Shown here: piece after piece, positions 1 to 11,709 of the stretch
Layout of the letters: every line of letters starts with the position of its first letter
Position numbering within the stretch: the first letter of the stretch is position 1
Assembly: GCF_003672135.1 (NCBI RefSeq)
Contig: NC_039518.1
Location: 7,380,136 to 7,444,135 of the forward strand
DNA: 64,000 bases
Direction: 5' to 3'
Source of the DNA: Ooceraea biroi
Taxonomy: Eukaryota; Arthropoda; Insecta; Hymenoptera; Formicidae
Made by a program: the position numbers and the translations under genes
Notes under the pieces: generated by a model
Databases searched by the model: none
Seen by the model: only the letters and a program-made list of their open reading frames with translations
Told to the model about the DNA's origin: nothing

Positions 1-1967
1 GAAGAATAAAAAACGAGGAGCTCTTTATAACATCCTCCTCCTCCTCCGACGGCATGTCCATTTGTGAGCATTATATCTGACTGTCGACTGTATTTCATTC
101 AGACGGGTGCTAGCCATTACGGTGCTACGACGAATGTTAAATAAGAGAGAATTCTATTAACATACGTACATACGTCACGCGCCATGGAGCGACAAGTAAT
201 TTTTAGAGTCATCGCGCGATGACGGCCGCGCACGGGGATGTAACTACGTAACGATTGTCCCATCCTCCCCCGGCCCGGCCAGATCCGCATAGAGTCGCTG
301 CTTTATGGCAATTATACCGTACGTCATGTTGAGCGACGGTAGACACCGGCGACGTCTCATCAAGGCCCGCGCCAATTATGCAAATTGGCGTGCCAATTAA
401 AATTTTATTCCCACCTTTCCCCTTCCATGTACGCGCCTCCGGAGGCGAGCGGCTCTCACATTCCTAACTCCAAAATTATGGCCGGCACGCGGAATAATTT
501 GGGGGCGTAGCTCATTAACATTCATCGCTCTTAGGGGTTGCGCGTACCGCGGGGAGGCGCGCGTTTAGGGTGACGCGTATGCGATTCACGGAATACCTGC
601 GGCTAACTACGGGCGCCTTGCCGCGCTATCAGCTCACCTATCCGCGTCATCCACCAGCCACATCGTGAGAGTGATAAAAATCTCGAGAACGAGGAAGCGG
701 CAGCAATGTTTATCGATTTTACGAGTGCATCGTTATCCACTTCTTTCTCTCTCTCGAGCACCCCCCCGACCATTTCGTGCATGAATATCGATTTCTGGCA
801 GGGATGCTTCCAATTTATTCGTCCTTCAGCCTTCATGGAAGATCCTATTGATCAAATTTGTGCGACAGCTTCAAATCGATTTCGACACAGCGATGCAATA
901 CGATGTTTCAGTCGAATCTCCGAGTCTGCATTTCGAATTCAACGTGCCCTTTCTTCCTCACACGTGATAGTCGTCTGAAACAATAAAAAGGGACGTGCGT
1001 GCAGCTATACAGACGTTACCACCATAAAAACCTTCGACACCTCTCTTCGCACCTCGAGAATACCCTGTCGCCTCGCGTCATCGTCTTCGGTAGCGTCAGG
1101 ATGCCCGAGGGCGGGTAGCTTCCGTTCCCCAAACGAGAATTCTTATGCGCCAGCTCGCGCCGCGCTTCCGGCCGCGGGCGCCAGCTCGAATCGCGTCTCG
1201 ATACCGCGCACTTCCGGCGCATTTCAATAAGGGTCTCCGTCGTTAGCTGCGTTAATGAGAGGCGTACTGTGAATCACTTCGACACCGGGACGCTGTAAGA
1301 TAGAGGAAAGTCCCCGATTATGAGATACCATATCGATTTTGCCGAACGTAAGGAAATCTATAGGCAGAATTTAAAAATGTAATACGTTATCTTGAAGAGA
1401 ATTTAATAAGCTTTAGGTTGGTGAAATGAAAAATCTAATTTAAATATTATTTTTTCCGAAAATTAAAAAATTTGAAAAAAGAGCTTTACGCAGGATCGAG
1501 AAAGTGTGCTCCTAATATAAGACACTTCGAGAAATCGGTGTTAAAAGTGCAAAATACATCAGTATTGCAATTAAAATCTTTATTAGATAGTTTTATAAAA
1601 ATACTGCTGCCACAGCCTTCGCCAAATCTTCACGATTTCACTGTCGACGCTTCCTCGTATCTCTAACCTCCATAGTCAGATTCAATAAAAATTAAATACA
1701 CAAAAATTCGTATTAACTTTTCTTTAACCTTAAGTAGTATTTTCTTTCATTTTATTACACTACATAATCTTCATATTCGAGCAATAATTATCTCATATTA
1801 AGAGTACCCTGAATATCTCCTTATACGAGCCACGCGCCTAGCGGTTCCGCGATCTTGAAATTTAACCTCTAAAATTAAGCAATTCAACAAATTGCGTATT
1901 TTCCTGTTACTATGATTATACTCTATCATTGCATACTGAATTTATTGCCAACCATTTCCTTATTATA
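1..1967. other. Unique intergenic DNA, no gene recognised
   Basis: CpG-rich unique sequence up to about 1.3 kb, then AT-rich sequence. Short open frames occur on both strands but overlap one another and resemble no family I know. A short (TCC)n run lies at about 32-48. Confidence 0.6.
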
Positions 1968-3254
1968 TTGGGTCGTCCGGAAAGTTCGTGCCGATTTTTA
2001 ATAGATGGCGTTGGAACATGTCTGAATATATCAATGTTACTGAAAACATACGATTTATATACATATGCTTAAAGGTGACATTTCAACGCATCTTTATGAA
2101 AAAAGTTGTTTCAGATAAATTGATTCGTGTCAGTTTTGTACTCTTTTGAAGATGGAAGAAAACAAAGAACATTTTAGACACTTGATGCTTTTCTATTACC
2201 GGAAAGGCAAAAATGCCTCACAAGCAACAAATTCGATATGTTCTGTTTACGGAGAAGGCGCTTTAGCTGAAAGAACCGTACGTAAGTGGTTCGCTAAGTT
2301 TAGAGCTGGTGATTTTAACCTTAAAGACCAAGAACACTCGGGCAGACCCTCTACTACTGATGATTACCAAATCAAGACACTGATCGAGAATAACCCGCGC
2401 TGCACGACACGTGAATTAGCAGAGATACTGAAAATATCGAAAACCACTGTCCACGATCATGTAGTGAAGCTTGGTTACGTAAGTCGCTATGATGTATGGG
2501 TTCCGCATAATTTGGCCGAAAAAAATTTAATGGATCGCATTTCCATCTGCGACTCGCTGTACAAGCGCAACGAAAACGTACCATTTTTGAAGCAATTAGT
2601 GACGGGTGACGAAAAATGAATCATTTACAACAATGTAGAACGAAAAAGATCCTGGGGTAAGCGAAATGAACCAGCATTAACCACTCCGAAAGCCGGCCTT
2701 CATCCAAAAAAAGTCATGCTCTGTGTCTGGTGGGATTGGAAAGGAATCCTATATTATGAACTCCTACCACACAACCAAACGATAAATGCAGATAAGTACT
2801 GCTCGCAACTGGACGAATTAAAGACAGCGATTCAGGAAAAACGTCCAGAATTAGCTAATAGGAAGGGCGTCGTGTTCCATCAGGACAATGCCAGACCTCA
2901 TGCTTCTTTGACTACCCGACAAAAATTGTTGGAGTTTGGCTGGGATGTGCCACCTCACCCACCGTATTCACCAGACATTGCACCTTCAGACTTTCACTTA
3001 TTTAGGTCTTTGCAAAATTCTCTTAGCGGCAAGAACTTCAACTCTTTGATCGACATAAAAAACCACCTTGAGGAGTTTTTCGCCGAGAAACCTAAGAAGT
3101 TCTGGGAGAATGGAATCTTCCAGTTGCGTGAAAGATGGACAAAGGTTGTGAAACAAAATGGTGCATACATAAGACAATAAATATTTATCGACATAAAAAA
3201 ATGTTGCCTTTGAATTTTCCTTCAAAATCGGCACGAACTTTCCGGACGACCCAA
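1968..3254 (+). mobile_element. Mariner-like element MLE-A, copy 1 (full length)
   Basis: A 1287-bp element that begins TTGGGTCGTCCGGAAAGTTC after a TA at 1966-1967 and ends with the inverted copy of that terminus at 3254. The inverted repeat is about 28 bp. It encodes a mariner transposase pseudogene on the plus strand. Its right end runs directly into a second, left-truncated copy, so the outer TA duplications (1966-1967 and 4449-4450) flank the dimer, not each copy. Confidence 0.92.
2152..3180 (+). pseudogene. Mariner transposase pseudogene (MLE-A copy 1), one nonsense codon
   Basis: The product would be a DD34D mariner transposase of about 342 residues, the usual family length. It would cut and paste the element at TA sites. 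The N-terminal half carries the paired-like helix-turn-helix DNA-binding region (GEGALAERTVRKWFAKF and TRELAEILKISKTTVHDH). The C-terminal half carries the catalytic motifs TGDEK, HQDNARPH and YSPDIAPSD. The second and third aspartates are separated by 34 residues, as I counted. The frame is open except for a TGA at 2617-2619, exactly where the conserved tryptophan of GDEKW belongs; the neighbouring copy has TGG there. I chose the ATG at 2152 because it starts MEENKEHF, matching related mariners. Because of the stop this copy should not make active enzyme. Confidence 0.92.
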
Positions 3255-4448
3255 TACATATGCTTAAAGGTGACATTTCAACGCATCTTTATGAAAAAAG
3301 TTGTTTCAGATAAATTGATTCGTGTCAGTTTTGTACTCTTTTGAAGATGGAAGAAAACAAAGAACATTTTAGACACTTGATGCTTTTCTATTACCGGAAA
3401 GGCAAAAATGCCTCACAAGCAACAAATTCGATATGTTCTGTTTACGGAGAAGGCGCTTTAGCTGAAAGAACCGTACGTAAGTGGTTCGCTAAGTTTAGAG
3501 CTGGTGATTTTAACCTTAAAGACCAAGAACGCTCGGGCAGACCCTCTACTACTGATGATTACCAAATCAAGACACTGATCGAGAATAACCCGCGCTACAC
3601 GACACGTGAATTAGCAGAGATACTGAAAATATCGAAAACCACTGTCCACGATCATGTAGTGAAGCTTGGTTACGTAAGTCGCTATGATGTATGGGTTCCG
3701 CATAATTTGGCCGAAAAAATTTAATGGATCGCATTTCCATCTGCGACTCGCTGTACAAGCGCAACGAAAACGTACCATTTTTGAAGCAATTAGTGACGGG
3801 TGACGAAAAATGGATCATTTACAACAATGTAGAACGAAAAAGATCCTGGGGTAAGCGAAATGAACCAGCATTAACCACTCCGAAAGCCGGCCTTCATCCA
3901 AAAAAAGTCATGCTCTGTGTCTGGTGGGATTGGAAAGGAATCCTATATTATGAACTCCTACCACACAACCAAACGATAAATGCAGATAAGTACTGCTCGC
4001 AACTGGACGAATTAAAGACAGCGATTCAGGAAAAACGTCCAGAATTAGCTAATAGGAAGGGCGTCGTGTTCCATCAGGACAATGCCAGACCTCATGCTTC
4101 TTTGACTACCCGACAAAAATTGTTGGAGTTTGGCTGGGATGTGCCACCTCACCCACCGTATTCACCAGACATTGCACCTTCAGACTTTCACTTATTTAGG
4201 TCTTTGCAAAATTCTCTTAGCGGCAAGAACTTCAACTCTTTGATCGACATAAAAAACCACCTTGAGGAGTTTTTCGCCGAGAAACCTAAGAAGTTCTGGG
4301 AGAATGGAATCTTCCAGTTGCGTGAAAGATGGACAAAGGTTGTGAAACAAAACGGTGCATACATAAGACAATAAATATTTATCGACATAAAAAAATGTTG
4401 CCTTTGAATTTTCCTTCAAAATCGGCACGAATTTTCCGGACGACCCAA
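3255..4448 (+). mobile_element. MLE-A copy 2, left end truncated, tandem to copy 1
   Basis: Nearly identical to copy 1 but lacks the left terminal repeat and about 90 bp. It starts at the TACATATGC sequence that in copy 1 lies about 95 bp inside the element. It ends with the inverted terminus at 4448, followed by TA. The junction at about 3253-3260 suggests unequal recombination or template switching between two adjacent copies. Confidence 0.9.
3347..4374 (+). pseudogene. Mariner transposase pseudogene (MLE-A copy 2), one frameshift
   Basis: Same DD34D transposase as in copy 1. This copy keeps the tryptophan codon in GDEKW and all catalytic motifs (TGDEKW, HQDNARPH, YSPDIAPSD). It has lost one A from the homopolymer after AATTTGGCCG (six A at 3713-3718 against seven in copy 1), so the frame breaks near residue 123, between the DNA-binding and catalytic halves. 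The catalytic part is open again from 3724 to 4374. The two copies therefore carry different, non-overlapping lesions and otherwise differ by few substitutions, which points to a recent duplication. Confidence 0.92.
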
Positions 4449-6073
4449 TATAACAAACAAGGTTTAAAGACTCACCTCAAGTTCCTTTGACATGTTCACA
4501 ATTTCACAAATCTTTTCTTGCAAAGGCTAAACGCAATAACGAACAATGAATTTTTCACTAAATACATTTTACACCAAGAGTAATAAGTTCATGGTGGAAC
4601 TAACAGATGGTGCTCACTAGTTTAGCAGAAACCCCATTATCTCATATTAGGAGCATATCTCATAATAGGGGTTCTCCTCTACACGCTCGTCCGCTTGGCA
4701 TACGCTCACGTATCGCGGATGACGGATGCGATCAAAGCAGGGAGTGAAGGGAAAGGTGGACAACGGATGTGGAATGTCGCAGGACCGGGGACGTCTACTC
4801 GTGTGGGGAAACACCTGCCTTGTACAAACAATTTTTCATCATAACCGTGCCTCGTGTCCGTCGAGATTTCCGAGCGGTCGCCTCCTCGTCACTCGCGCGG
4901 CGCGCGTTCCCATCCGCGCCACGATGGGCCCCGCTGTCAGGCTATTTATTACGATGTCAGCCATCGTAGGGATTTTGGACACCCGCCCGCTCGTCCGCTC
5001 GATCGTCGAACGTTAAATCTCCGCTTTAATCCGCGGGGCGCTCCCGCCGAGGAACGACGCGACGAAAACCAGACTCGAAAGGCTTCCTCGCCGCTTCCGC
5101 GCTCGATTGATAGCCGTGACGTCGGTTCCCCTTGTCGTCGAAATCCGATTTCGCGGCGTTGAACGTCTCTATCTTCTTGGTGCGCGGCGGAACGAACCGA
5201 TCTGCGCGCGCGGTAATAATCCCATCGGTGCATTCCGCGTCAGGCGTCTTCGGCCGAAATAACGCGTGTTTGCGCTCCGCACCGATCCCTGCCGGTTCGC
5301 CATTGTACCTTGACATTTGTGTACAAAATACAGTATTGACACGTCTCCGAGGACCACCATTAGACGGCGTACATTGTTGACAGTCCGTGCATCCGTGCAC
5401 CGCCGCTAAGACTCCGCATCGATGGCGCGACACGTCCTAAGGAGATCAGTTTCAGAGGATTTCGAGAAACCGTGGCGCGCGTTTCCCGTACGTCGTTATC
5501 GCGTACTCGGCAAGCAAACGGCGTGCCGGTCGGGTCACGTCTCCTCCATAAATTCGGTCTTTGTCGGCCTGGCTCCTCCGTTCCGCCGTTCCGGCGGCTC
5601 AAAGGGACTACGATCTCGAAATCTCGTATTTGAAGCATTCCTCTATCGCGCACGTGAAGAAGAAACACCGGTTTTACGCGATTACAGATTCGAGGACGTA
5701 CCATGTCGGGCTCCAGCTTGAACCTCTGCCGCGTGACCTACCTCGCTACGATAATCCGGAAATGGATGGTGGCCGTCGCGGCGTAATTACTTTGCTTTAA
5801 CGTACGGGCGAGGATTCATTAAGCGACATGCACCGTAATAAAAGGCACGTGGAACACGACACCTGAACGTGGAGGAGCGCGAACGTGAGCGTGGCCGTGG
5901 CGACATGCCACGGGGCACTTAGGCTCTCAAGCACCCCGGACAGAGAAAACACGAGAGGGGGGCAAATCGGTGGAATTACAACGAGCGGTTCTTAATGGAC
6001 CCACTGGGAAGTATTCCGGCCATTTTAGCCACGCGGCGTGTACCCGCCGCATCGTGCTCGAATGGGACAATTA
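4449..6073. other. Unique CpG-rich intergenic DNA
   Basis: GC-rich sequence with several overlapping open frames on both strands between about 4.7 and 5.8 kb, none with a recognisable domain. The lack of stops fits the low AT content. I see no gene here. Confidence 0.55.
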
Positions 6074-7240
6074 TTAGGGATGTGATTTAGTTTTGAGGGT
6101 TTTTTGGCTCAAAAACGCATGTATTTAAATATGATAATGAATGAATACCTTCATCAAAATATTTTCCTTCGTTTTCTATAACTTTTTCCCATCTTTCTGG
6201 CAAGAGATGACGATAAAATGACTCTTCTTTTCAGTTGATCCATTCGTCGACGAATTTTCGCACTTCTTCGAAATTGTGAAAGTGTGTATCCTCTAAAGCG
6301 TGTTGCATCGACCGGAACAAATAATAATCGCATGGAGCAATACGCGGGGTGCGGTAAGACTTACCATTCGAGCTCTAATAGTGTTTGTTTCACTGACAAC
6401 GCAACGCGAGGTCGAGCGTTGTCACGAAGAAGAATCACTTTCCGTCGCTTACTCGCAATTGGCGGTCGTTTTTCGTCCAATGCTTGCTTCAACTTGTACA
6501 ATTGGTGTCGATAACGATTAGCCGTGACAGTCTCGTGCGGATTTAACAGCTCATAGTACACTATCCCACCAAATACAGAGCATTACTTTTCAACCGTGAA
6601 TATTGCGTCTCGGAGTGGATGTTGATGGTTCGCCTGGATCCGCCCATGATTTTCTGCGTTTCGGATTATCAAAATAGATCCACTTTTCATCCCCAGTAAC
6701 AAACCGAGACAAAAGACTCTTTTTTTTTGCCTGGCGATCAACGAAATGCAAATGTTCAAATGGCACTTTCCGATAATTGATGTCGAACCCATTTCCCTTC
6801 TTTCTGAATTTTTCCCATTTCATGTAAATGTTTGGCAACTGTCGTACGATCAACATTTAATGCTCTGGCAAGTTCTGAAGTGGATCGTGTTGGATTTTCG
6901 TGCAATAATGCTTGCAAATCTGCATTTTCAAGCTTTCTTGGTTGTCCCGAGCGTTCTTTGTCCTTCACACGTCTTAATTGATGGAGCAGAATCACCATAA
7001 GTTTGCACAAGAATTCTATAACCGTCAGCCGCAGTTTTCTTTTGATTAAAAAACAAAAGCAACGCATGTCGAAAATGCTGTTTCGGAAGTTGCATTTTTA
7101 CGATGATATAAACACGACTGTTGTTGCATCTATTGCTATAATGCTACTAAATGTCATGGATAATGTCAACACTGTAAGAAACAACAGTTATCGGAAACAA
7201 ACTGACACTACAGCCATCTGTTGCAAAACCCTCAAAACTA
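6074..7240 (-). mobile_element. Mariner-like element MLE-B, array I copy 1
   Basis: Starts TTAGGGATGTGATTTAGTTT after a TA at 6072-6073. The transposase relic reads on the minus strand. Its right end stops at CCCTCAAAACTA (7240) and is followed at once by the TTAGGGGTGTG left end of the next copy. The outer 14 bases of the right terminus are therefore missing at the junction; the complete form is seen at 9703-9716. Confidence 0.9.
6150..7095 (-). pseudogene. MLE-B transposase pseudogene, multiply frameshifted
   Basis: A minus-strand relic of a DD34D mariner transposase. Fragments in different frames carry ERSGQPRKLENADLQALL, NVDRTTVAKHLHEMGKI, TGDEKWIYFDNP and LLRDNARPRVAL. The YSPD catalytic motif is lost through an 11-bp deletion: about 6337 reads GGAGCAATACGCGGGG on the plus strand, against the intact sequence in the 37.5-kb copy. 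Further gaps occur after the GDSAPS region, after HQLSESAI and in the WWD region. The same gaps are in every MLE-B copy here, so the family was already defective when it spread. Confidence 0.88.
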
Positions 7241-7316
7241 TTAGGGGTGTGATTCAGTTTTGAGGGTTTTTTTGCTCAAAAACGCATGTATTTAAATATG
7301 ATAATGAATGAATACC

Positions 7317-8257
7317 TCAATCAAAATATTTTCCTTCGTTTTCTATAACTTTTTCCCATCTTTCTGGCAAGAGATGACGATAAAATCACTCTTCTTTTCA
7401 GTTGATCCATTCGTCGACGAATTTTCGCACTTCTTCCAAATTATCAAAGTGTGTATCCTTTAAAGCGTGTTGCATCGACCGGAACAAATAATAATCGCAT
7501 GGAGCAATGTCTGGAGAAGACTTGCCATTCAAGCTCTAATAGTGTTTGTTTCACTGACAACGCAACGCGAGGTCGAGCGTTGTCACGAAGAAGAATCACT
7601 TTCCGTCGTTTACTCGCAATTGGTGGTCGTTTTTCGTCCAATGCTTGCTTCAACTTGTACAATTGGTGTCGATAACGATCAGCCGTGACAGTCTCGTGCG
7701 GATTTAACAGCTCATAGTACACTATCCCACCAAATACAGAGCGTTACTTTTCAACCGTGAATATTGCGTCTCGGAGTGGATGTTGATGGTTCGCCTGGAT
7801 CCACCCATGATTTTCTGCGTTTCGGATTATCAAAATAGATCCACTTTTCATCCCCAGTAACGATCCGAGACAAAAGACTCTTCTTTTTTTGCCTGGCGAT
7901 CAACGAAATGCAAATGTTCAAATGGCACTTTCCGATAATTGATGTCGAACCCATTTCCCTTCTTTCTGAATTTTCCCCATTTCATGTAAATGTTTGGCAA
8001 CTGTTGCACGATCAACATTTAATGCTCTGGCAAGTTCTAAAGTGGATCGTGTTGGATTTTCGTGCAATAATGCTTGCAAATCTGCATTTTCAAGCTTTCT
8101 TGGTTGTCCCGAGCGTTCTTTGTCCTTCACACGTCTTAATTGATGGGGCAGAATCACCGTAAGTTTCCACAAGAATTCTATAACCGTGAGCCGCAGTTTT
8201 CTTTTGATTAAAAAACAAAAGCAACACACGTCGAAAATGCTGTTTCGGAAGTTGCAT
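7317..8257 (-). pseudogene. MLE-B transposase pseudogene
   Basis: The minus-strand frame would start at the ATG at 8257 (MQLPK). It carries the same family-wide gaps as the other copies. It keeps the CTCCAGACATTGCTCC catalytic segment but has its own deletion of about 17 bp just before it (around 7507-7520), so the C-terminal frame is also broken. TGDEKWIYFDNP and LLRDNARPRVAL remain readable. Confidence 0.85.
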
Positions 8258-8300
8258 TTTTACGATGATATAAACACGACTGTTATTGCATCTATTGCTA

Positions 8301-9586
8301 TTGGGTCATTAAGTATGAAACTTTACAAATGTAAAAGCGCCATCTTTAACATTTGTTATCTCAAATTTGGCGCCAGACGTCAGTATCAGGTTAGGTTAGT
8401 GTGATAGATGTATGTTCGCTCTTCAAATGTCATGTTTGTTTGTTCAAATATCTTCATTAGTTTTATTGGTGGATTCTTTTTTATAGAACTATGGAAAAGT
8501 CCAAAATTCGTGTGATTTATGAATATGAGTTCCGCCGTGGAACCACAGGGTCGAAGACAGCTTGTAATATCAACGCTGTATTTGGTGAAGGTTCAACTAC
8601 TAAAGCAACGGTGGGCAATTGGTTCAAAAACTTCAGAGATGGAGATTTCAGCCTCGCTAATGAGCCACGTGGAAGACCAAAGACGAAGGTGGATAATGAT
8701 CACTTGAGAGCCGTAGTAGAGTCCGATCCATCTCAAAGTACACGTGAATTGGCATCGATATTCAATGTTTCCATACCCACCATATTGGTTCATTTAGCTG
8801 CAATTGGTAAGATAAAGAAGTTGGACAAATGGGTCCCGCACGAATTGACCGATGCGCAGCAGGCGCAACGTCTATAGGCTTCCCTTTCTTTGCTTTCCCG
8901 TCACAAAAATGAATCTTTTTTGAATCGAATTGTGACCTGCGATGAAAAGTGGATACTCTACGACAATCGTAAACGCTCACATCAGTGGCTGAACGCTGAT
9001 GAACCACCGAGACATCACGCGAAACCCAACAATACACAGAAGAAGCTTATGGTGACTGTTTGGTGGTCCAGGTCAGGTGTTATCTACTACAACTTTATGA
9101 AACCTCGTACATCGATAACGGCTGAAGTATATTGCAAGCAACTGGACGAAATGATGCAACAACTTGCTATTAAACAACCGAAATTGGTCAATCGGTCAAT
9201 GCCAATCCTGTTGCATGATAATGCTCGACCGCACACTGCACGACTGACCGTGGCAAAGCTACAGGAGTTGGAATTGGAAACTCTCCGTCATCCACCATAT
9301 TCACCAGATTTATCACCTACCGACTATCACTTCTTCCGGAATTTTGACAACTTCTCGGTGGGAAAATTGTTCAATTCTCAACAGGCAGTCGAAACAGCCT
9401 TCCGCGACTTCATCGATTCCCGTACTCCTGGCTTCTATAGTAGAGGCATAGACCAACTACCACTAAAATGGCAGAAGTGTGTAGATAACATGGGCGCATA
9501 CTTCGATTGAAAATAAATCATGTCCATGTGCCAAAAAATGCAAAAGTTTATGTTCTATTTGTAAAGTTTCATACTTAATGACCCAA
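8301..9586 (+). mobile_element. Mariner-like element MLE-C copy 1 (full length, nested in MLE-B)
   Basis: A 1286-bp element with perfect inverted termini of about 30 bp beginning TTGGGTCATTAAGTATGAAA. It is flanked by a duplicated TA (8299-8300 and 9587-9588) inside MLE-B. It is the empty-site reference for the second MLE-C copy: its TTAA at 8346-8349 is where that copy carries a foldback composite. Confidence 0.95.
8491..9510 (+). pseudogene. Mariner transposase (MLE-C copy 1), single in-frame stop
   Basis: A DD34D transposase of about 339 residues, close in sequence to the cecropia-type mariners that include the SETMAR/Hsmar1 transposase. The N-terminal DNA-binding part shows MEKSKIRVIYEYEFRRG, a WF-K-FRDGDFSL linker and STRELASIFNVS. 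The catalytic part shows TCDEKWILYDNRKRS, LLHDNARPHTARL and YSPDLSPTDYHFF, with 34 residues between the last two aspartates. The frame is continuous except for a TAG at 8875-8877, where the sister copy at 45.8 kb has GAG. It is the least damaged transposase in the window apart from that codon. It should be inactive as it stands. Confidence 0.93.
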
Positions 9587-9716
9587 TATAATGCTACTAA
9601 ATGTCATGAATAATGTCAACACTATAAGAAACAACAGTTATCGGAAACAGCTATTGGAACAAACTGACACTACAGCCATCTGTTACAAAACCCTCAAAAC
9701 TAAATCAGACTCCTAA

Positions 9717-10471
9717 TAAAATTAATTGTCCCTCTTGCTCCATGCTCTCGCCGAGTGTTTCTGAAAATATCCCCGTGTCCCGTTGTTCTCCAGCTGTTTC
9801 CTGCGAATAGTTCTTGCTCTGCTGACCAGACTCGTCCTCTCCGTTTACCCGCTGCATTCGCTCGCTGGAATCACGTTCGCAGGAGACGACGGCCCGAGAT
9901 TGTGTGAGTTGTGAAACGAGAAACTCGTCCACGCGCGGCGTCTTACGAAAATACGGTACGCAAATACGGCGTACTGGCGCTGTGCAAATAAATGATCGCC
10001 CGGTTATGCTCCTCGCTTCTTGCCTGTCGTAAATTATCGCCGCACATTAAAACATCGTGTAGCGTCCGCGCAAGAAGAAAGCGAGATAATCGACCGCGAA
10101 TTCCGTGCGAGTGCGAGCTCCGATTAAACGCGCGATCGCTTTTCCCGCGGAGAGAGATCGTCGATTTACTTTAATGTCGCTCGCGATTCGTCCGTCGTCG
10201 ATCCCGGGAGCACTTAATTAAAAGTGAAATCCTCTTACATCCTCGTCGTTCTCCTCGCACGCGTGGCCGCTCGAGTCCGCTACATGTCGTCGTCGTTCGG
10301 CAAACGCGAATGCCTCGCGGGAATTCCGGCTGCTTGGGGAACACCGTCGTCGAATTGGGGTCACTCGAGATTGCGCGATCGAGACTATTAATGACGAGGA
10401 ACCAATCATGGGAATCGGAGCGCTATCGCGGGTGCACTCGCCAGCGGGCGATCGGCGTTGCAGCAATTGTA
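9717..10471. other. Unique intergenic DNA
   Basis: Unique CpG-rich sequence between two mariner insertions. A 75-residue open frame on the minus strand (9705-9932) begins inside the transposon terminus and resembles nothing I recognise. No gene is supported. Confidence 0.55.
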
Positions 10472-10655
10472 TTGGGTTGGCCAAAAAGTAATTGCGTTTT
10501 TTCCAATAGATGGACATACATGTCTTGAAATGTAACTAACTTCATTCTAAACCGCAAATTCATTATGTAGGTTAACAACTCACAGTTCAAGCTTGTTTTA
10601 CAAAAAGAAAGTACACGATTTCGTTAACAATTGTTTGTTTGCCGTCGATTTCAAA

Positions 10656-11669
10656 ATGGAAAATCAAAAAGAACATTTTCGTCATATTTTGTTTTATTAC
10701 TTCCGAAAACGGAAAAACGCTGTGCAAGCTCATACAAAGTTATGTGATGTATATGGCGAAGATGCTTTAAACTGCGGCAGTGTCAAAATTGGTTTACTAA
10801 ATTTCGATCTCGAGATTTTAATATGAAAGATGCACCACGCTCAGGAAGGCCAATCGAAATTGATGATGACAAAACAAAGGCACTGATCGATTCCAATCGG
10901 CGTTTAACGACACGAGAGATTGCTGAGAATCTTAACATATCGAAATCGAGTGTTGAAAACCATTTAAAACGACTTGGATACATTAATAAGCTCGATATTT
11001 GGGTACCACATGAGCTCAAAGAAATTCATCTCACTGAGCGTATTGACATCTGCGATTCTCTTTTGAAACGTGAGGAAAATGATCGATTTTTGAAACGTAT
11101 GATAACAGGCGACGAAAAATCGATCGTCTACAACAACGTCAAACGAAAAAGATCGTGATGAACCTGCTCGAAGCACTTGAAAAGCAGATATTCACCAAAG
11201 AAAGATTATGCTGTCAGTCTGGTGGGACTTTAAAGGTATTGTGTATTTTGAGTTGCTTGCAAGGAATCAAACCATTAATTCAGACGTATACTGTCGTCAA
11301 CTGGATAGATTAAACGATGCCATCAAACAGAAACGTCGAGAATTGGTGAATCGCAAAGGTGTTGTGTTTCACCATGATAACGCTAGACCACGTACAAGTT
11401 TGGTCACTCGTGAAAAATTGTTGCAGCTTGGATGGGATGTGTTACCACATCCACCATATTCGCCAGACCTGGCACCATCAGATTACCATTTGTTTCGTTC
11501 TTTGCAAAGCGCCTTGAATGGTAAAACCTTTACTGCTGATGAGGATATGAAATCGTTGTTGGAATTGTTTTTTGCTGAAAAAGATAAGAACTTTTTTGAG
11601 CGCGGAATCATGAAGTTGCCTGAAAAATGGCAAAAGATAATCAAACAAAATGGACAATATATTGTTTAA
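10656..11669 (+). pseudogene. MLE-D transposase pseudogene, copy 1
   Basis: A DD34D mariner transposase relic starting MENQKEHFRHILFYYFRK. It has a one-base loss in the A run near 10769 (TTTAAACTGCGG against TTTAAAACTGCGA in copy 2). It also lacks 11 bp after AAAAGATCGTG near 11157, and shares the in-frame TGA after GAAGCACT with the other MLE-D copies covering that region. The GDEKW tryptophan is serine (GDEKSIVY). The catalytic segment from 11208 is open and carries HHDNARPRTS and YSPDLAPSDYHLF with 34 residues between the aspartates. It ends at TAA 11667-11669. Confidence 0.9.
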
Positions 11670-11709
11670 TAAAGTTTTTGTTTCCCATGAAAAATTCGCC
11701 TTTTATATA

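Larger units (their letters stand above)
7241..9716 (-). mobile_element. MLE-B array I copy 2, interrupted by an MLE-C insertion
   Basis: Head-to-tail with copy 1. Left end TTAGGGGTGTGATTCAGTTT at 7241; the complete right terminus ends CCTAA at 9716, followed by TA. An MLE-C element (8301-9586) splits it near the 5' side of its own transposase relic. Removing the insert and one TA restores the sequence seen in other MLE-B copies (GCTATAATGCTACTAAATG). Confidence 0.9.

Noticed and set aside
8388..8400. GGTTAGGTTAG as a telomeric (TTAGG)n tract
   Set aside because: Only two repeats, and they are part of the MLE-C element; the same sequence recurs at 45358 in the other copy.
10656..11669. An intact autonomous mariner gene
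   Set aside because: Every transposase frame I followed has at least one stop, frameshift or deletion; the closest are 8491-9510 (one stop) and 39215-40240 (two stops).
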